64,000 nt of DNA from Nitrospira sp. (GTDB lineage: Bacteria; Nitrospirota; Nitrospiria; Nitrospirales; Nitrospiraceae): positions 62,001-126,000 of the forward strand of contig JACOEM010000005.1 in assembly GCA_024998565.1 (NCBI GenBank), in the 5' to 3' direction. Each line of letters begins with the position of its first letter. Position 1 is the stretch's first letter. This document shows, in pieces, positions 15,875 through 25,517 of this stretch. The notes beneath the pieces were generated by a model. It did no database searches. It was not told the origin of the DNA and saw only the letters and a list, made by a program, of their open reading frames with translations. The position numbers and the translations under genes were made by a program.

Positions 15875-18800
15875 TTACTTCTTCGCGGCACAGCAATCGT
15901 AGACGCGTCGCGAATCCGACAACGGCTCCCACCGTAAGATCTGCAACGCATCGTCCACGTAGGCCGGCGTGCGCATTCCGTTGAGCACGGACGTGACACC
16001 CGGTGTACTGGCGAGAATCCACAGCGCCTTCTGCGACAAGGTCGCGTTGCGTCTCTGTTCAGGCAACAGCGGATCGATGGTTCGATGCAGGTCTTCGGCG
16101 CGCAGACGGCTGCGTTCACTGGCTTCCCGATGCAACGTTCGCAGGAGCGCGAGAAGCTCCGGTACGTACCGGTCACGCCAGGCTTCCCACTGCTCAGCCA
16201 CGGTACCCGTAAACGCTTCGGAGAGCGCGCGAAGCACCTGATTCACGTGGGGTGCAATCATCTGCGTTTCAATTTGTTCCCAATGTTCCAGGCCCTGCAC
16301 CTGCGTGCGGATGCGGTTCAGTTCATCGGCCCATCGGAAAAAGTCTGCGGGAAGCATGCCTTGGCCGCTGTGGGCCACCGCCGGCGCAAGATCCTTTCGA
16401 TACTCTTCTTCCAACCGGGCAACCTTCTGTCGCTGCGTTTCGAATTCCGCCTCCGGTGCCGGCACCGGCACATCGGCCAATCGTACCACGCCGCCGCGCT
16501 GGGCCGGCATGGCGTTCAGCGGACGATTCACGAGCACCGCGACACGTTCCCTGATGGCTTCATCCAGCAAGGTGCTGCCGTTGCCCGGACCCGTATTCTT
16601 GATCAGCGCTGCGCCGGCCTCGTGCACATTCATCGGGCACTGCAAGACCGTGAAATGGTGATCGGACGCGCCGACGTTCTTCGCCGCCGCCTGCGCGGCT
16701 TCAATCATGCGGGACAACGACGTGGCGCCGGGTTCATCCGGAGAGGCCGTGGACGTGTTGGACGACACCCCGTACCCGCGCAGACGGCCTGCTTCGACCT
16801 GCCTTTCGCAATACTCGAATGCCAGTTGCAATCGCGCGTAAAACTCATCGCGCAGCGCGGACAGCTCCCGTTGTTCACCGGCGCCGAGCCGGGTCGCATG
16901 AGACAGGAAATACTCCGGGTTGTGGAGCAAACAGACATCCAGCGTCGCCAATCCCAGGCGATCGAGCGACAGCGTCAATTGATCGGCCAGGAAATCCGGA
17001 TGGATGCAATGCCAGATGTCGTCGCCGTACTTCACCATGTCCGGATAGGGCTTGCCGGATTTCTCCCGCGTCTTGGCCTGGGCCAGATTCTGGCCCTGCA
17101 CATAACCGATCTTCGACACGACGATGATTTCCTCGCGGGCCACTTCACCGGCACGCATCAATTGCTGGAGGACCGAACCGACCACTTGCTCGCTCTCGCC
17201 GTCCATGTAATTCGTCGAGGTGTCGATCAGGTTGCAGCCTGAGCGAATCGCCTTGATCAAGGCTTCTCGATGCTCCGCTTCCCGTTGACCGACCCGGTAG
17301 GTGCCGAATCCGAGACGGCTCACCGTCAGCCCTGTCGCCCCGAACGGCCCGAACCCATGGGCCAAGGAGCCGGCCCCGGTGGCATCGTGGATCGTCCTGG
17401 CCGCGTAACCGGCCGTGCCCTGAACGGTCGCGGCTCCCGGATACAAATTTCCACTCAAGACCTTCTGCTCGGGCGCAGCCAACGACGGTGCAGCTTTGTG
17501 CGACGGATCGACCAGGGCAGGGAGATCCGCGGGGTCGGTGATCGGTTGTCGGCAGGCAAAATTCCGGCAGACATACAACGCCGACTTGCCGCCGACCAGA
17601 GCCTTCCCCTGCAAGAGCGGATGGGTCGCTTCGGGCTGCTGCGACTCGCGATAGGCGATGACACGATTCGGAATGTAGGTCCGGCTGACTGCAGCGCGCA
17701 ACGCGACGGTGTTGAAATCGCCGGATGCCCCGATGACGGCAATTTCTACCGGGCCGCTGGTCAACAAATCGACGACGATCAGACTTTTTGCAAATGCGCG
17801 CGGGTAGCGGGCAATCTGGCGTCCATAGGCGCGCACAGCCGCCGCCGCCGCCTGCCGGAAATCCTCCCGCCCGAAGTGATAGGACAATCGGGCCAGCGCC
17901 GCTGCCGCCACAGCATTCCCGCTCGGGGTGGCTCCGTCGGGACCTTCACGACTGCGCATGATCAGGGCTTCGTGGCCCGTGGCCGTGGTGAAGAATCCGC
18001 CCTGTTGACTGTCGGAGAAATCCGCCAGAATGCGCTCCGCGAGCCGCACCGCCGCAGCCAGGTACCGCTCGTTGCCGCCTGCTTCATAGGTGTCGATCAA
18101 ACCCTCGGCAAAATAGGCATAGTCTTCGAGGTACGCATCCAGGTGGGCTGTGCCCGCGCGATAGGTCCGCAGAAGTCGTCCATCCGGCTTGGACAGCGTG
18201 CTCAGGAGAAACTCGCAGGCGCGTTCGGCGGCAGCCCGATATCGCGGCATGTCGAACACCCGCCCGGCTTCCGCCATGGCGCTGATCATCATCCCGTTCC
18301 AGGCCGTGATGACCTTATCGTCGAGTCCGGGCGGAACGCGTTTCGCGCGCGCCGCATAGAGCAACGGCTTCACTCGATCGATGGTCTCTTGTAAGTCCTC
18401 GACGGTCACCCCCAGTTCCTTCGCCACCGACGTAATGGACTTGGCCGTATGCAGCACATTCTTGTGCTCCCAGTTGCCGCCCGGTGTGACATCGTAATAG
18501 GCACAGATTCGCCGCACATCCTCATCGTTCGAAAGCACCGCGCGAATTTCCTCCGGCGTCCAGACGAAGAATTTGCCCTCCACCCCTTCGGAGTCGGCAT
18601 CGGTTGCGGAATAGAACCCGCCCTCGGGGGACGTCATTTCCTTCAGAATATAATCGAGGGTCTCACAAGCCACGCGGCGGTAGTTCGGGTCGGCCGTCAC
18701 CTGAAAGGCCTCGACATAGACGCGAGCCAGCAGAGCGTTGTCGTACAGCATCTTCTCGAAATGGGGCACCAGCCACCGGTCGTCGGTGGAGTACCGCGCG

Positions 18801-19573
18801 AAGCCGCCGCCGATCTGATCGTAGATGCCGCCGGCCGCCATAGCATCCAGCGTGGTACGGACCATCGTAAGCGTATGCGGATCCTTCGTGCGGTGATAAC
18901 AATGGAGTAACAGTGAGAGCCCGGTGGCAGGGGGGAATTTCGGAGCGCCGCCGAATCCTCCGAGCTTCGCATCGAAGTCCTCCGCAAACTGAGTCACGGC
19001 CATGTCGAGTTCGGCTTCGCCGACCGTGGTCGGGGAAGGGGCGTGACTGCCGTCCTGCAGGCGCGCCGTGAGCGTGGCCGCTTGCGCGACGACGCCCGCA
19101 TGATCCTTTTCCCAATACTCGGCAATTTTCTTAAGCAGAGTCGGAAAACCAGGACGGCCCCATCGATCCTCAGGCGGAAAATAGGTCCCGGCAAAAAACG
19201 GTTTCTGATCGGGAGTGAGGAACACGGTCATCGGCCAGCCACCCTGATTCCGGTTCAATGCCAGCGTGGCTTGCATATAAATTTCGTCGAGATCGGGCCG
19301 TTCCTCGCGATCGACTTTGATGCAGACGAAATGCTGATTCATCAGCCGGGCGATCGCCTCGTTCTCAAACGATTCCCGCTCCATGACATGACACCAATGG
19401 CAGGAGGAATACCCGATGGAGAGCAGGATCGGTCGCTTCAGCTTCGCCGCCTGGGCCAAGGCCTCCGGACCCCAGGGATACCAATCCACCGGGTTATAGG
19501 CATGTTGCAGGAGATAGGGACTGGTTTGCTGTATGAGGCGATTCGGCTCGCGGCCGGCGGTTGTGCTGGTCAT
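15875..19573 (-). CDS. Fusion of DUF255/YyaL-type thioredoxin-fold protein and aldo/keto reductase
   Basis: 1232 residues in one uninterrupted frame. Residues 1-165 form the DUF255 thioredoxin-like domain with [16 protein letters not shown] (CxxC). Residues about 200-620 look like the alpha/alpha-barrel of the YyaL/SPATA20 family. After an Ala-rich linker, residues about 740-1230 match an aldo/keto reductase, with [15 protein letters not shown] (Asp and Tyr of the tetrad), the Lys in VVSKIGY and the His in LLHNPEYF. YyaL-type proteins are normally 600-700 residues and separate from reductases, so the fusion is unusual. The function of either half is not established. The gene is upstream of pal on the same strand. 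Confidence 0.88.
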   Translation of the reverse strand: MTSTTAGREPNRLIQQTSPYLLQHAYNPVDWYPWGPEALAQAAKLKRPILLSIGYSSCHWCHVMERESFENEAIARLMNQHFVCIKVDREERPDLDEIYMQATLALNRNQGGWPMTVFLTPDQKPFFAGTYFPPEDRWGRPGFPTLLKKIAEYWEKDHAGVVAQAATLTARLQDGSHAPSPTTVGEAELDMAVTQFAEDFDAKLGGFGGAPKFPPATGLSLLLHCYHRTKDPHTLTMVRTTLDAMAAGGIYDQIGGGFARYSTDDRWLVPHFEKMLYDNALLARVYVEAFQVTADPNYRRVACETLDYILKEMTSPEGGFYSATDADSEGVEGKFFVWTPEEIRAVLSNDEDVRRICAYYDVTPGGNWEHKNVLHTAKSITSVAKELGVTVEDLQETIDRVKPLLYAARAKRVPPGLDDKVITAWNGMMISAMAEAGRVFDMPRYRAAAERACEFLLSTLSKPDGRLLRTYRAGTAHLDAYLEDYAYFAEGLIDTYEAGGNERYLAAAVRLAERILADFSDSQQGGFFTTATGHEALIMRSREGPDGATPSGNAVAAAALARLSYHFGREDFRQAAAAAVRAYGRQIARYPRAFAKSLIVVDLLTSGPVEIAVIGASGDFNTVALRAAVSRTYIPNRVIAYRESQQPEATHPLLQGKALVGGKSALYVCRNFACRQPITDPADLPALVDPSHKAAPSLAAPEQKVLSGNLYPGAATVQGTAGYAARTIHDATGAGSLAHGFGPFGATGLTVSRLGFGTYRVGQREAEHREALIKAIRSGCNLIDTSTNYMDGESEQVVGSVLQQLMRAGEVAREEIIVVSKIGYVQGQNLAQAKTREKSGKPYPDMVKYGDDIWHCIHPDFLADQLTLSLDRLGLATLDVCLLHNPEYFLSHATRLGAGEQRELSALRDEFYARLQLAFEYCERQVEAGRLRGYGVSSNTSTASPDEPGATSLSRMIEAAQAAAKNVGASDHHFTVLQCPMNVHEAGAALIKNTGPGNGSTLLDEAIRERVAVLVNRPLNAMPAQRGGVVRLADVPVPAPEAEFETQRQKVARLEEEYRKDLAPAVAHSGQGMLPADFFRWADELNRIRTQVQGLEHWEQIETQMIAPHVNQVLRALSEAFTGTVAEQWEAWRDRYVPELLALLRTLHREASERSRLRAEDLHRTIDPLLPEQRRNATLSQKALWILASTPGVTSVLNGMRTPAYVDDALQILRWEPLSDSRRVYDCCAAKK

Positions 19574-19647
19574 GCGCGAACCGTATCACGCACCGATTGA
19601 ATGGGTCAATGAAGCGGAGGGGAGAAGGAGCGGCAGCCGCGCGAGGC

Positions 19648-19690
19648 AAAAAAATTGGCCCGCGCCGGCATCCGGAGTCGCGAGCCAATT
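19648..19690 (-). terminator. Intrinsic terminator of the lysine-rich repeat protein gene
   Basis: Read on the minus strand, a stem with arms TTGGCTCGCG and CGCGGGCCAA (one mismatch) and a GC-rich loop is followed by seven Ts. It starts 31 nt after the stop codon at 19721, which is textbook intrinsic-terminator form. Confidence 0.8.
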
Positions 19691-19720
19691 TAGACTACGA
19701 AAGAACGTCGGAAGCGGGGA

Positions 19721-19945
19721 TCAGTGTCCGCCCTTCTTTTCGTCCTTCTTTTTGTCTTCGCCGAACACGGTCTGGGACAGGTGTCCGCCCTTCTTCTCTT
19801 CCTTCTTCTTGTCATCGCCGAAGAGGGTCTGGGAGAAGTGGCCGCCCTTCTTCTCTTCCTTCTTCTTGTCGTCGCCGGCAAAAGACGGGGCGGTGAATGC
19901 AACGAGAATGGCTGCCGCTACGAATGCAAATAGAGCACGCTTCAT
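19721..19945 (-). CDS. Small secreted lysine-rich tandem-repeat protein
   Basis: 74 residues: a signal peptide (about 1-23, ending SFA) and then nothing but repeats. Two 19-residue units, GDDKKKEEKKGGHFSQTLF with minor changes, and a third unit cut after GGH. The mature protein is highly charged, probably disordered, and carries three Gly-Gly-His motifs that could bind metal (inference). No family is recognised. AAGGAGG before ATG 19945 decides the start, as the open frame runs 28 codons further 5'. It has its own terminator and a candidate promoter. Confidence 0.75.
   Translation of the reverse strand: MKRALFAFVAAAILVAFTAPSFAGDDKKKEEKKGGHFSQTLFGDDKKKEEKKGGHLSQTVFGEDKKKDEKKGGH
19724..19876 (-). 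repeat. 57-bp coding tandem repeat (2.7 copies)
   Basis: The DNA encoding residues 24-74 of the secreted protein repeats with a 57-bp period, two full copies and one 39-bp partial copy. Synonymous and non-synonymous differences are few, which suggests recent expansion or ongoing homogenisation. Confidence 0.8.
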
Positions 19946-20383
19946 GGAAACCCCTCCTTGAAAGGTTGAGAATATAAGTGCCCACCACAAGGGCGCGCCG
20001 AGGGTAGCCAACCTGTCAAAAAAAGTCAACGAAACTCTTCACCATCTTGTTTCGCCTACGCAGAAAGCCCGGCAGGGCCAGGGCCACCCCCCTGGAGAAC
20101 CGCTCCAGCACCCCCTCTGGTTGGATTCGAAACTAATCTGAATTCTCAAGAGGATATGAGTTGAACATCAACGAATGATTGCGCCTTCATCTTCTTCAGA
20201 CTTGCCCATGGTTCAGGCGTTACCGTCTCTGCGACTCTGCCTGCATCGACGGTCTTTGGCGACAGGTTCTAATCGGTGGGACGCGGCATCCCTGCGCAGC
20301 GAACAAGCCCGATGATCCACGCCCGCGCGTGACCCACTGTGATACACTCATGAACAAGGCCACTCACCTCCGGGTCGCAGCCT
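19946..20383. other. Intergenic region between divergent repeat-protein and malic enzyme genes
   Basis: About 440 bases. The minus-side part contains the promoter candidate at 20001-20029. I see no supported gene in the rest. TACACT near 20343 could be a -10 for the malic enzyme, but no good -35 is placed before it. Confidence 0.4.
20001..20029 (-). promoter_or_regulatory. Candidate promoter of the repeat-protein gene
   Basis: On the minus strand TTGACT (20024-20029) and TACCCT (20001-20006) are 17 bp apart, about 55 nt before the start at 19945. The -10 match is weak. Confidence 0.35.
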
Positions 20384-21826
20384 ATGACCACCGATGACAT
20401 CGGTCCCTATTCCAACTACCGCCTGACCGTCCGCCTCGCACTCCTCAACAAACCGGGTATCTTCGCAAAAGTCGCCGGCCTGCTGGCCGAAGAGGGGGCC
20501 AACCTCGGGGCCGTGGATATCGTGTCAGCCAATGCCGAACGCATGATCAGGGACATTACCTTCGACGTGCAGAATGAGGCCCACGGAGAACATGTCCTCG
20601 AACGCCTCGAAGCCCTGCCGGAAGTGAATGTGCTCTCGGCATCCGACCGGATTTTCCTCCTCCATCTGGGAGGAAAGATCAGAGTCCAGAGCAAAGTCCC
20701 GGTCAATACGCGCAACGTCCTCTCGATGATCTACACTCCCGGCGTCGGACGCGTCTGCCAGGCCATCGCGAAAGACCCCTCGAAAGCCTATGCCTTCACG
20801 ATCAAGAGCAATAGCGTGGCCGTCGTCACCGACGGGTCTGCGGTACTGGGTTTGGGCAATCTCGGTCCCGCCGCCGCGCTTCCGGTGATGGAAGGCAAGG
20901 TCATGTTGTTCAAGGAATTGGCGGGCATCGACGCCTGGCCGATTTGTGTTGCCACCCAGGACCCTGATGAAATCATCCGCATCGTGCGCGGCATCGCCCC
21001 CGGTTTCGGCGGCATCAACCTGGAAGACATCAGTGCCCCGCGTTGCTTTGAAATTGAACGCGCACTCAAGACATCCCTCGACATTCCCGTCATGCACGAC
21101 GATCAACATGGCACGGCCGTTGTCCTCCTGGCTGCGCTCACCAATGCCTTGAAGGTGGTCGGAAAACGGATGGAAGATGTCCGGATCGTCGTGAACGGTC
21201 TGGGCGCGGCCGGAACCGCCTGTTGCCGCATTTTGCTTGCCGCCGGGGCATCCCATCTCATCGGGTGCGACAAAGAAGGCATCGTGCTGATGGGTGATGC
21301 GGAGGAACTGCGAACCTGCCGCACCGATCTTCACGCCTGCATCCGTCGGGATCAGCCGCGCGGGACGCTCCACGATGCCTTGAAGGGCGCCGACGTGTTC
21401 ATCGGGCTCTCCGTGGGCAATGTGCTGAACCGGGAGGATCTCGAACGGATGAATCAGGACCGGATCGTCTTCGCGATGGCCAACCCCGATCCGGAGATCG
21501 AACCGAAGGTGGGCGATGAGGCCTCACGGATCTTTGCCACCGGACGGTCGGACTTTCCCAACCAGATCAACAACGCCCTGTCGTTTCCCGGAATTTTCCG
21601 CGGGGCGCTCGACGTGCAAGCCAGCGAGATCAACGAAGCCATGAAGCTGGCGGCGGCCGAGGCTATTGCCGGTTGTGTGCCGGCCGAAGCCCTGTCGGAG
21701 GACTACATCATCCCCAGCGTGTTCGATCGCGACGTGGTGCCGCGCGTCGCGAAGGCAGTGGCCGCGGCTGCACGCGCAACCGGCGTGGCCCGCCGCCGTA
21801 TCCGGATCGACGACGACCTCCGCTGA
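20384..21826 (+). CDS. NAD(P)-dependent malic enzyme with N-terminal ACT domain
   Basis: 480 residues. Residues about 10-90 form an ACT domain (LTVRLALLNKPGIFAKVAGL...). The rest is the malic enzyme core: YTPGVGRVC, IKSNSVAVVTDGSAVLGLGN, the metal site in LEDISAPRCFEIE, HDDQHGTAVV, and the Rossmann motif VNGLGAAGTA. It converts malate to pyruvate and CO2 with reduction of NAD(P), or works in reverse, linking C4 acids to pyruvate. The ACT domain suggests allosteric control by an amino acid or similar small ligand. The gene stands alone, upstream of an antiporter gene with a 147-nt gap. Confidence 0.92.
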   Translation: MTTDDIGPYSNYRLTVRLALLNKPGIFAKVAGLLAEEGANLGAVDIVSANAERMIRDITFDVQNEAHGEHVLERLEALPEVNVLSASDRIFLLHLGGKIRVQSKVPVNTRNVLSMIYTPGVGRVCQAIAKDPSKAYAFTIKSNSVAVVTDGSAVLGLGNLGPAAALPVMEGKVMLFKELAGIDAWPICVATQDPDEIIRIVRGIAPGFGGINLEDISAPRCFEIERALKTSLDIPVMHDDQHGTAVVLLAALTNALKVVGKRMEDVRIVVNGLGAAGTACCRILLAAGASHLIGCDKEGIVLMGDAEELRTCRTDLHACIRRDQPRGTLHDALKGADVFIGLSVGNVLNREDLERMNQDRIVFAMANPDPEIEPKVGDEASRIFATGRSDFPNQINNALSFPGIFRGALDVQASEINEAMKLAAAEAIAGCVPAEALSEDYIIPSVFDRDVVPRVAKAVAAAARATGVARRRIRIDDDLR

Positions 21827-21973
21827 CCGTGCAACCGTCATCTCCCTCCCGTTTCTTTTCTTGCTTGGCGTAGTCCTCCCACCCCATGTACAGTACGCAC
21901 ATATTCTGATGAACCGGTTCGTCCGTGCGTCATCCCTCGTCGGGGTTCGCCGCGACCGCCCTGAAAAATCACC

Positions 21974-23233
21974 GTGACGCCAACCACAATCGAAATGATC
22001 GGGACCGCTCTGTTCGTCGTCGCGATCCTGCATACCTTTTCCACCGCATTTTTTGAGCACCTGGCCCATACAAGACCGGCGCATGCCGGGCTGTGGCACT
22101 TGCTGGGGGAAGTCGAAGTCGTCTTCGGCTTCTGGGCGCTCGTCCTCATCGCCGTCATGTTCGTCACGGATGGGCCGGCGGCCGCCACACAGTACCTCGA
22201 CTCACGCAACTTCACGGAACCGCTGTTCGTCTTCGCCATCATGGTCATCGCGGGCACGCGCCCGATTCTGCATGCCGCCACGAGCGGAGTGCGGCTGCTC
22301 AGCAAGGCCCTCCCGCTGCCGCACAATCTGAGCGCCTATTTCACCATTCTGACACTGGTGCCGTTGCTGGGGTCGTTCATCACCGAACCGGCAGCGATGA
22401 CCCTGGCCGCCCTGATGCTGCGCGACCGGTTTTTTCAGCACGGCCTGTCGAAACCCTTGAGGTATGCCACCCTGGGAGTGCTGTTCGTGAATGTTTCGAT
22501 CGGCGGGACACTCACACCGTTTGCCGCGCCTCCGGTCTTAATGGTGGCCGGCACCTGGCACTGGGACTTCCCGTTCATGATGGGAAACTTTGGATGGAAA
22601 GCCGCAGTCGTGGTGGTCGTCAATGCGCTGGCTGCGGCACTGCTGTTCCGTAGGGAGCTCTGTCGAATCTCTGCAGAGGGCCGTGAAACGGCACATGGCA
22701 GGGTGCCCTTCACGATGGTCGTGCTGCACCTGGTGTTTCTTGGCATAGTGGTGCTCTTCGCCCATCACCCGGTGATGTTCCTGGGAGTTTTTCTGTTCTT
22801 CCTGGGTGTCGCCCAGGCTTACGAACGACATCAGGATCGTTTGATCCTGCGCGAGGGCTTACTGGTGGGATTCTTTTTGGCAGGCCTGGTCGTGATGGGC
22901 GGGCAGCAGCAGTGGTGGTTGCAACCGGTCCTGCTGAGCATGAGCAACGATGCAGTGTTTTTCGGGGCGACTCTCCTCACGGCCTTCACCGACAATGCGG
23001 CGCTGACCTATCTCGGGTCGCTTGTGGAAGGGTTGTCGGATGGATTTAAATACGCGCTGGTGGCCGGCGCAGTCACGGGCGGCGGCCTGACTATCATCGC
23101 CAATGCGCCGAACCCGGCCGGCGTGGCCATGCTTCGCGGCCACTTCGAGGATGAGTCCATCAATCCGCTGGGACTCTTCCTGGGTGCGTTGCCACCCACC
23201 ATTCTCGCTGCGCTCGGGTTCTGGTGTCTGTAG
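21974..23233 (+). CDS. Putative Na+/H+ antiporter (PF07399-like)
   Basis: 419 residues, about 10-11 hydrophobic segments over the whole length, with the pattern of the putative Na+/H+ antiporter family (EHLAHTRPAHAGLWHLLGEVEVVFGFWA; GSFITEPAAMTLAALML; TDNAALTYLGSL). Acidic residues within membrane segments (Glu near 140, Asp near 340) are candidates for ion coupling. The start is taken as GTG 21974; an ATG at 21995 is also possible. It is an inner-membrane transporter whose ion specificity is inferred from the family only. Confidence 0.78.
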   Translation: MTPTTIEMIGTALFVVAILHTFSTAFFEHLAHTRPAHAGLWHLLGEVEVVFGFWALVLIAVMFVTDGPAAATQYLDSRNFTEPLFVFAIMVIAGTRPILHAATSGVRLLSKALPLPHNLSAYFTILTLVPLLGSFITEPAAMTLAALMLRDRFFQHGLSKPLRYATLGVLFVNVSIGGTLTPFAAPPVLMVAGTWHWDFPFMMGNFGWKAAVVVVVNALAAALLFRRELCRISAEGRETAHGRVPFTMVVLHLVFLGIVVLFAHHPVMFLGVFLFFLGVAQAYERHQDRLILREGLLVGFFLAGLVVMGGQQQWWLQPVLLSMSNDAVFFGATLLTAFTDNAALTYLGSLVEGLSDGFKYALVAGAVTGGGLTIIANAPNPAGVAMLRGHFEDESINPLGLFLGALPPTILAALGFWCL

Positions 23234-23343
23234 GCTGATCCCTTTCCTGGCAGGATGCTCTGCTCTTATCGAAGCGCAAACGGTTGTGCTAAGATGCCCA
23301 CGACCTTGCCGGAACCCTGGAGGTTCGCGCCCAACGAGGATTT

Positions 23344-23973
23344 GTGGCCTTTTCAACCAATCGCCTGTTTAAATATCAGCGAGGCATGCGACGGCGCATC
23401 GGTATGTTGCGCGCCAAGAATGTCGACAGCATGGAGTTTGCCGTCGATTTCATGATGCAGGAACGGGTCGACAGTTACTTCCGCATCGAACCTGGGCTCG
23501 AAGAAGTCGAACGGTCGCTGCAGCAGATCGAAGACGAATTGGATCTCGTGAAGGATGTCTCGGGCGCCATTCGGCTGGAGTCGCGATTGGAGTTCGTCGA
23601 AGACCGCTGGGACGAACTCGACAGCGAAGTGCGGGAACGTCCTCGCCGCCGGCGCCGCAAAATCAATCTGGCCGACTTCCTCAAGGCCGCGGGAGGGGAG
23701 GGAAGTCCCACCGGCGCGACCAATGAAGTCACCAATGCGTACGATGCCTACCAGATTCTGGGTCTCGAGTTCGGCACTCCGCTCGCCGATGTGACCACCT
23801 CCTTCCGTCAACGTGCCAAAGAATTGCACCCCGATGCGCGCAACGGCGACCGCAGTTCAGAACCAGAGCTCCGGCGCATCCTCGAAGCCTATCAATTCCT
23901 CAAAGAGTACTTGAGCCTGAGCAACACCGAACCGCCGATTTCACGCGGGGCGGAATATCGTCCCACTGAGTAA
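23344..23973 (+). CDS. J-domain protein with C-terminal J domain
   Basis: 209 residues. A basic N-terminus and a helical, probably coiled-coil segment (about 55-100) precede a very basic patch RPRRRRRK. The last 70 residues are a J domain: DAYQILGLEFGT, helix II, the HPD motif in KELHPDAR, and helices III-IV. J domains stimulate DnaK ATPase; no zinc finger or client-binding domain of DnaJ is present, so this is a class III co-chaperone with an unusual C-terminal J domain. GTG 23344 is used; ATG 23386 is an alternative. The stop lies 3 nt before rnd, suggesting an operon. Confidence 0.75.
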   Translation: MAFSTNRLFKYQRGMRRRIGMLRAKNVDSMEFAVDFMMQERVDSYFRIEPGLEEVERSLQQIEDELDLVKDVSGAIRLESRLEFVEDRWDELDSEVRERPRRRRRKINLADFLKAAGGEGSPTGATNEVTNAYDAYQILGLEFGTPLADVTTSFRQRAKELHPDARNGDRSSEPELRRILEAYQFLKEYLSLSNTEPPISRGAEYRPTE

Positions 23974-23976
23974 CCC

Positions 23977-25182
23977 ATGGCCACACTGGAACCGGATCAG
24001 ACCTTCATTACCTCCGACGATGCCCTCGATGCCCTCTGTGATCAACTCCTCAACAGTTCGGTCATTGCCATCGATACCGAGTTTATGGGGGAGGAGCATT
24101 TCATCCCCCGCCTGGAGTTGATTCAGGTCGCGGCGGAAGGGGTGGCCGCGGTTATCGACTTTCCCGCCGTGCAAGAGACCGCGCCGATGGCCCGATTCTG
24201 GGAGCTTGTCTGCGATGCCCGCATCGAAAAGGTGCTGCATGCGGGACGGCAGGACCTGGAACTGTTCGCACACCATGCCGGGCGTCTGCCGAAGCCCTTT
24301 TTCGATACACAGATCGCCGCCGCCATGGTCGGGTACGGCGCGCAGACCGCCTATGCCAACCTGGTCCAGCGCGTCCAGGGCGTGAAACTCGACAAGGCCC
24401 ATACATTTACGAATTGGAGCCAGCGGCCGCTGAGCCGCGAGCAGCTGGTCTATGCCCTGGACGACGTGACCTTCCTGCTCCCGGTGCACCGGCATCTCCG
24501 GCAGAAATTATCCGTGATGGGTCGCGCGGAATGGGTGGATGAGGAATTCGCCCGTTTGGAAGTCTCTCTTGGCGCACAGGCGCGGGACCCCCAGGAGCGG
24601 TATCAACGCATCCGTGGATGGGACAGCCTCAAACCACGCGCGGCCGGTGTCCTGCGCGACTTGGCGGCCTGGCGTGAAGGGGAGGCCCGGCGGCGCAACG
24701 TCCCGCGGGGACGAGTGATGCGTGACGAGGTGCTGGTGCAGCTGGCCCGTCAAACGCCGCGCACGCTGGATCAATTGCGCGGCATGCGGGGAATGTATTC
24801 GTCGGAAGTCGAACGGAACGGGCAGGCGCTGCTCGCCACCATGCAGCAGGCGCTGGCGCGACCGGAATCCGAATGGCCCGAGGTCCCACGCGATCGCAAG
24901 CCGGATCCCGAATCCACCGGCGTGCTGGAGCTGCTGCAGGCTGTGCTGAAGTCCCGTGCCTCTGTGGAGAACATCGCCCCCACGCTGATCGCCACCACCG
25001 GTGACTTGCAGGCCCTGGTCGAACGGGCGTCACCAGTGGAAGAAATGGACATCCCCGTGTTACGGGGCTGGCGACGGCAACTGGTCGGAGAAACACTCCT
25101 CAGCGTTCTATCCGGGGACCTGAAGGTGTGGATCGACCCGCAACTCGGCAAGCTCCGCTTCGGCCATCTCGATCACGCGTAA
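23977..25182 (+). CDS. rnd: Ribonuclease D
   Basis: 401 residues. The DEDD 3'-5' exonuclease domain (about 5-200) has AIDTEFMGEE (Exo I), FAHHAGRLPKPFFDTQIAAAM (Exo II region) and YALDDVTFLLP (Exo III). One or two HRDC-like domains follow (about 215-300 and 310-385). RNase D trims tRNA 3' ends in the cytoplasm. The length is close to the E. coli enzyme (375). It follows the J-domain gene by 3 nt and may be translationally coupled to it. Confidence 0.92.
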   Translation: MATLEPDQTFITSDDALDALCDQLLNSSVIAIDTEFMGEEHFIPRLELIQVAAEGVAAVIDFPAVQETAPMARFWELVCDARIEKVLHAGRQDLELFAHHAGRLPKPFFDTQIAAAMVGYGAQTAYANLVQRVQGVKLDKAHTFTNWSQRPLSREQLVYALDDVTFLLPVHRHLRQKLSVMGRAEWVDEEFARLEVSLGAQARDPQERYQRIRGWDSLKPRAAGVLRDLAAWREGEARRRNVPRGRVMRDEVLVQLARQTPRTLDQLRGMRGMYSSEVERNGQALLATMQQALARPESEWPEVPRDRKPDPESTGVLELLQAVLKSRASVENIAPTLIATTGDLQALVERASPVEEMDIPVLRGWRRQLVGETLLSVLSGDLKVWIDPQLGKLRFGHLDHA

Positions 25183-25192
25183 CCTCCCCCGT

Positions 25193-25435
25193 CTACCGCG
25201 TCGCCCTTCCTGCGGTCTGAGCGCGGCTCTGAGTCCGACGCTCTTTCCACAATCCCAACAACAACGTCAGCAGGGCCAGACCGATTTCGTCGGCCAGCGG
25301 GATCACGTCCGGCACAATGATGTCCGCCAGGGTAAGGACGGCGAACAGCACAAAGAGAGACGGAAAGCGAAGGTTGAGCCGCTGCAGAATCCTCCCGAGC
25401 AACGACACGCGATCAACGGAACTGAATGCAAACAT
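25193..25435 (-). CDS. DUF6116-like small membrane protein
   Basis: 80 residues. After a short amphipathic N-terminus there are two hydrophobic segments (about 26-46 and 52-67) joined by an acidic, Pro-containing stretch, then a basic tail KERRTQSRAQ. This fits the short DUF6116-type membrane proteins; their function is unknown. GGGAGGG before ATG 25435 sets the start; the upstream open frame is Arg/Cys-rich and looks non-coding. It converges with rnd (10-nt gap). Confidence 0.65.
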   Translation of the reverse strand: MFAFSSVDRVSLLGRILQRLNLRFPSLFVLFAVLTLADIIVPDVIPLADEIGLALLTLLLGLWKERRTQSRAQTAGRATR

Positions 25436-25517
25436 AGGCCCGGCCCTCCCTGATGTCGACCCGGCGCCGCTGCAGGAGCGTCTGCGGCAGCGCCAGGCTC
25501 CCACGTTTCTGAGAAGA

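Noticed and set aside
16085-17242. 385-codon plus-strand frame antisense to the fusion gene
   Set aside because: It is rich in Arg/His/Gln and has no recognisable domain, while the minus strand encodes a complete aldo/keto reductase.
19724-19876. 57-bp tandem repeat as a CRISPR-like array
   Set aside because: Units are contiguous without spacers and are in frame within a gene having a signal peptide, ribosome-binding site and terminator.
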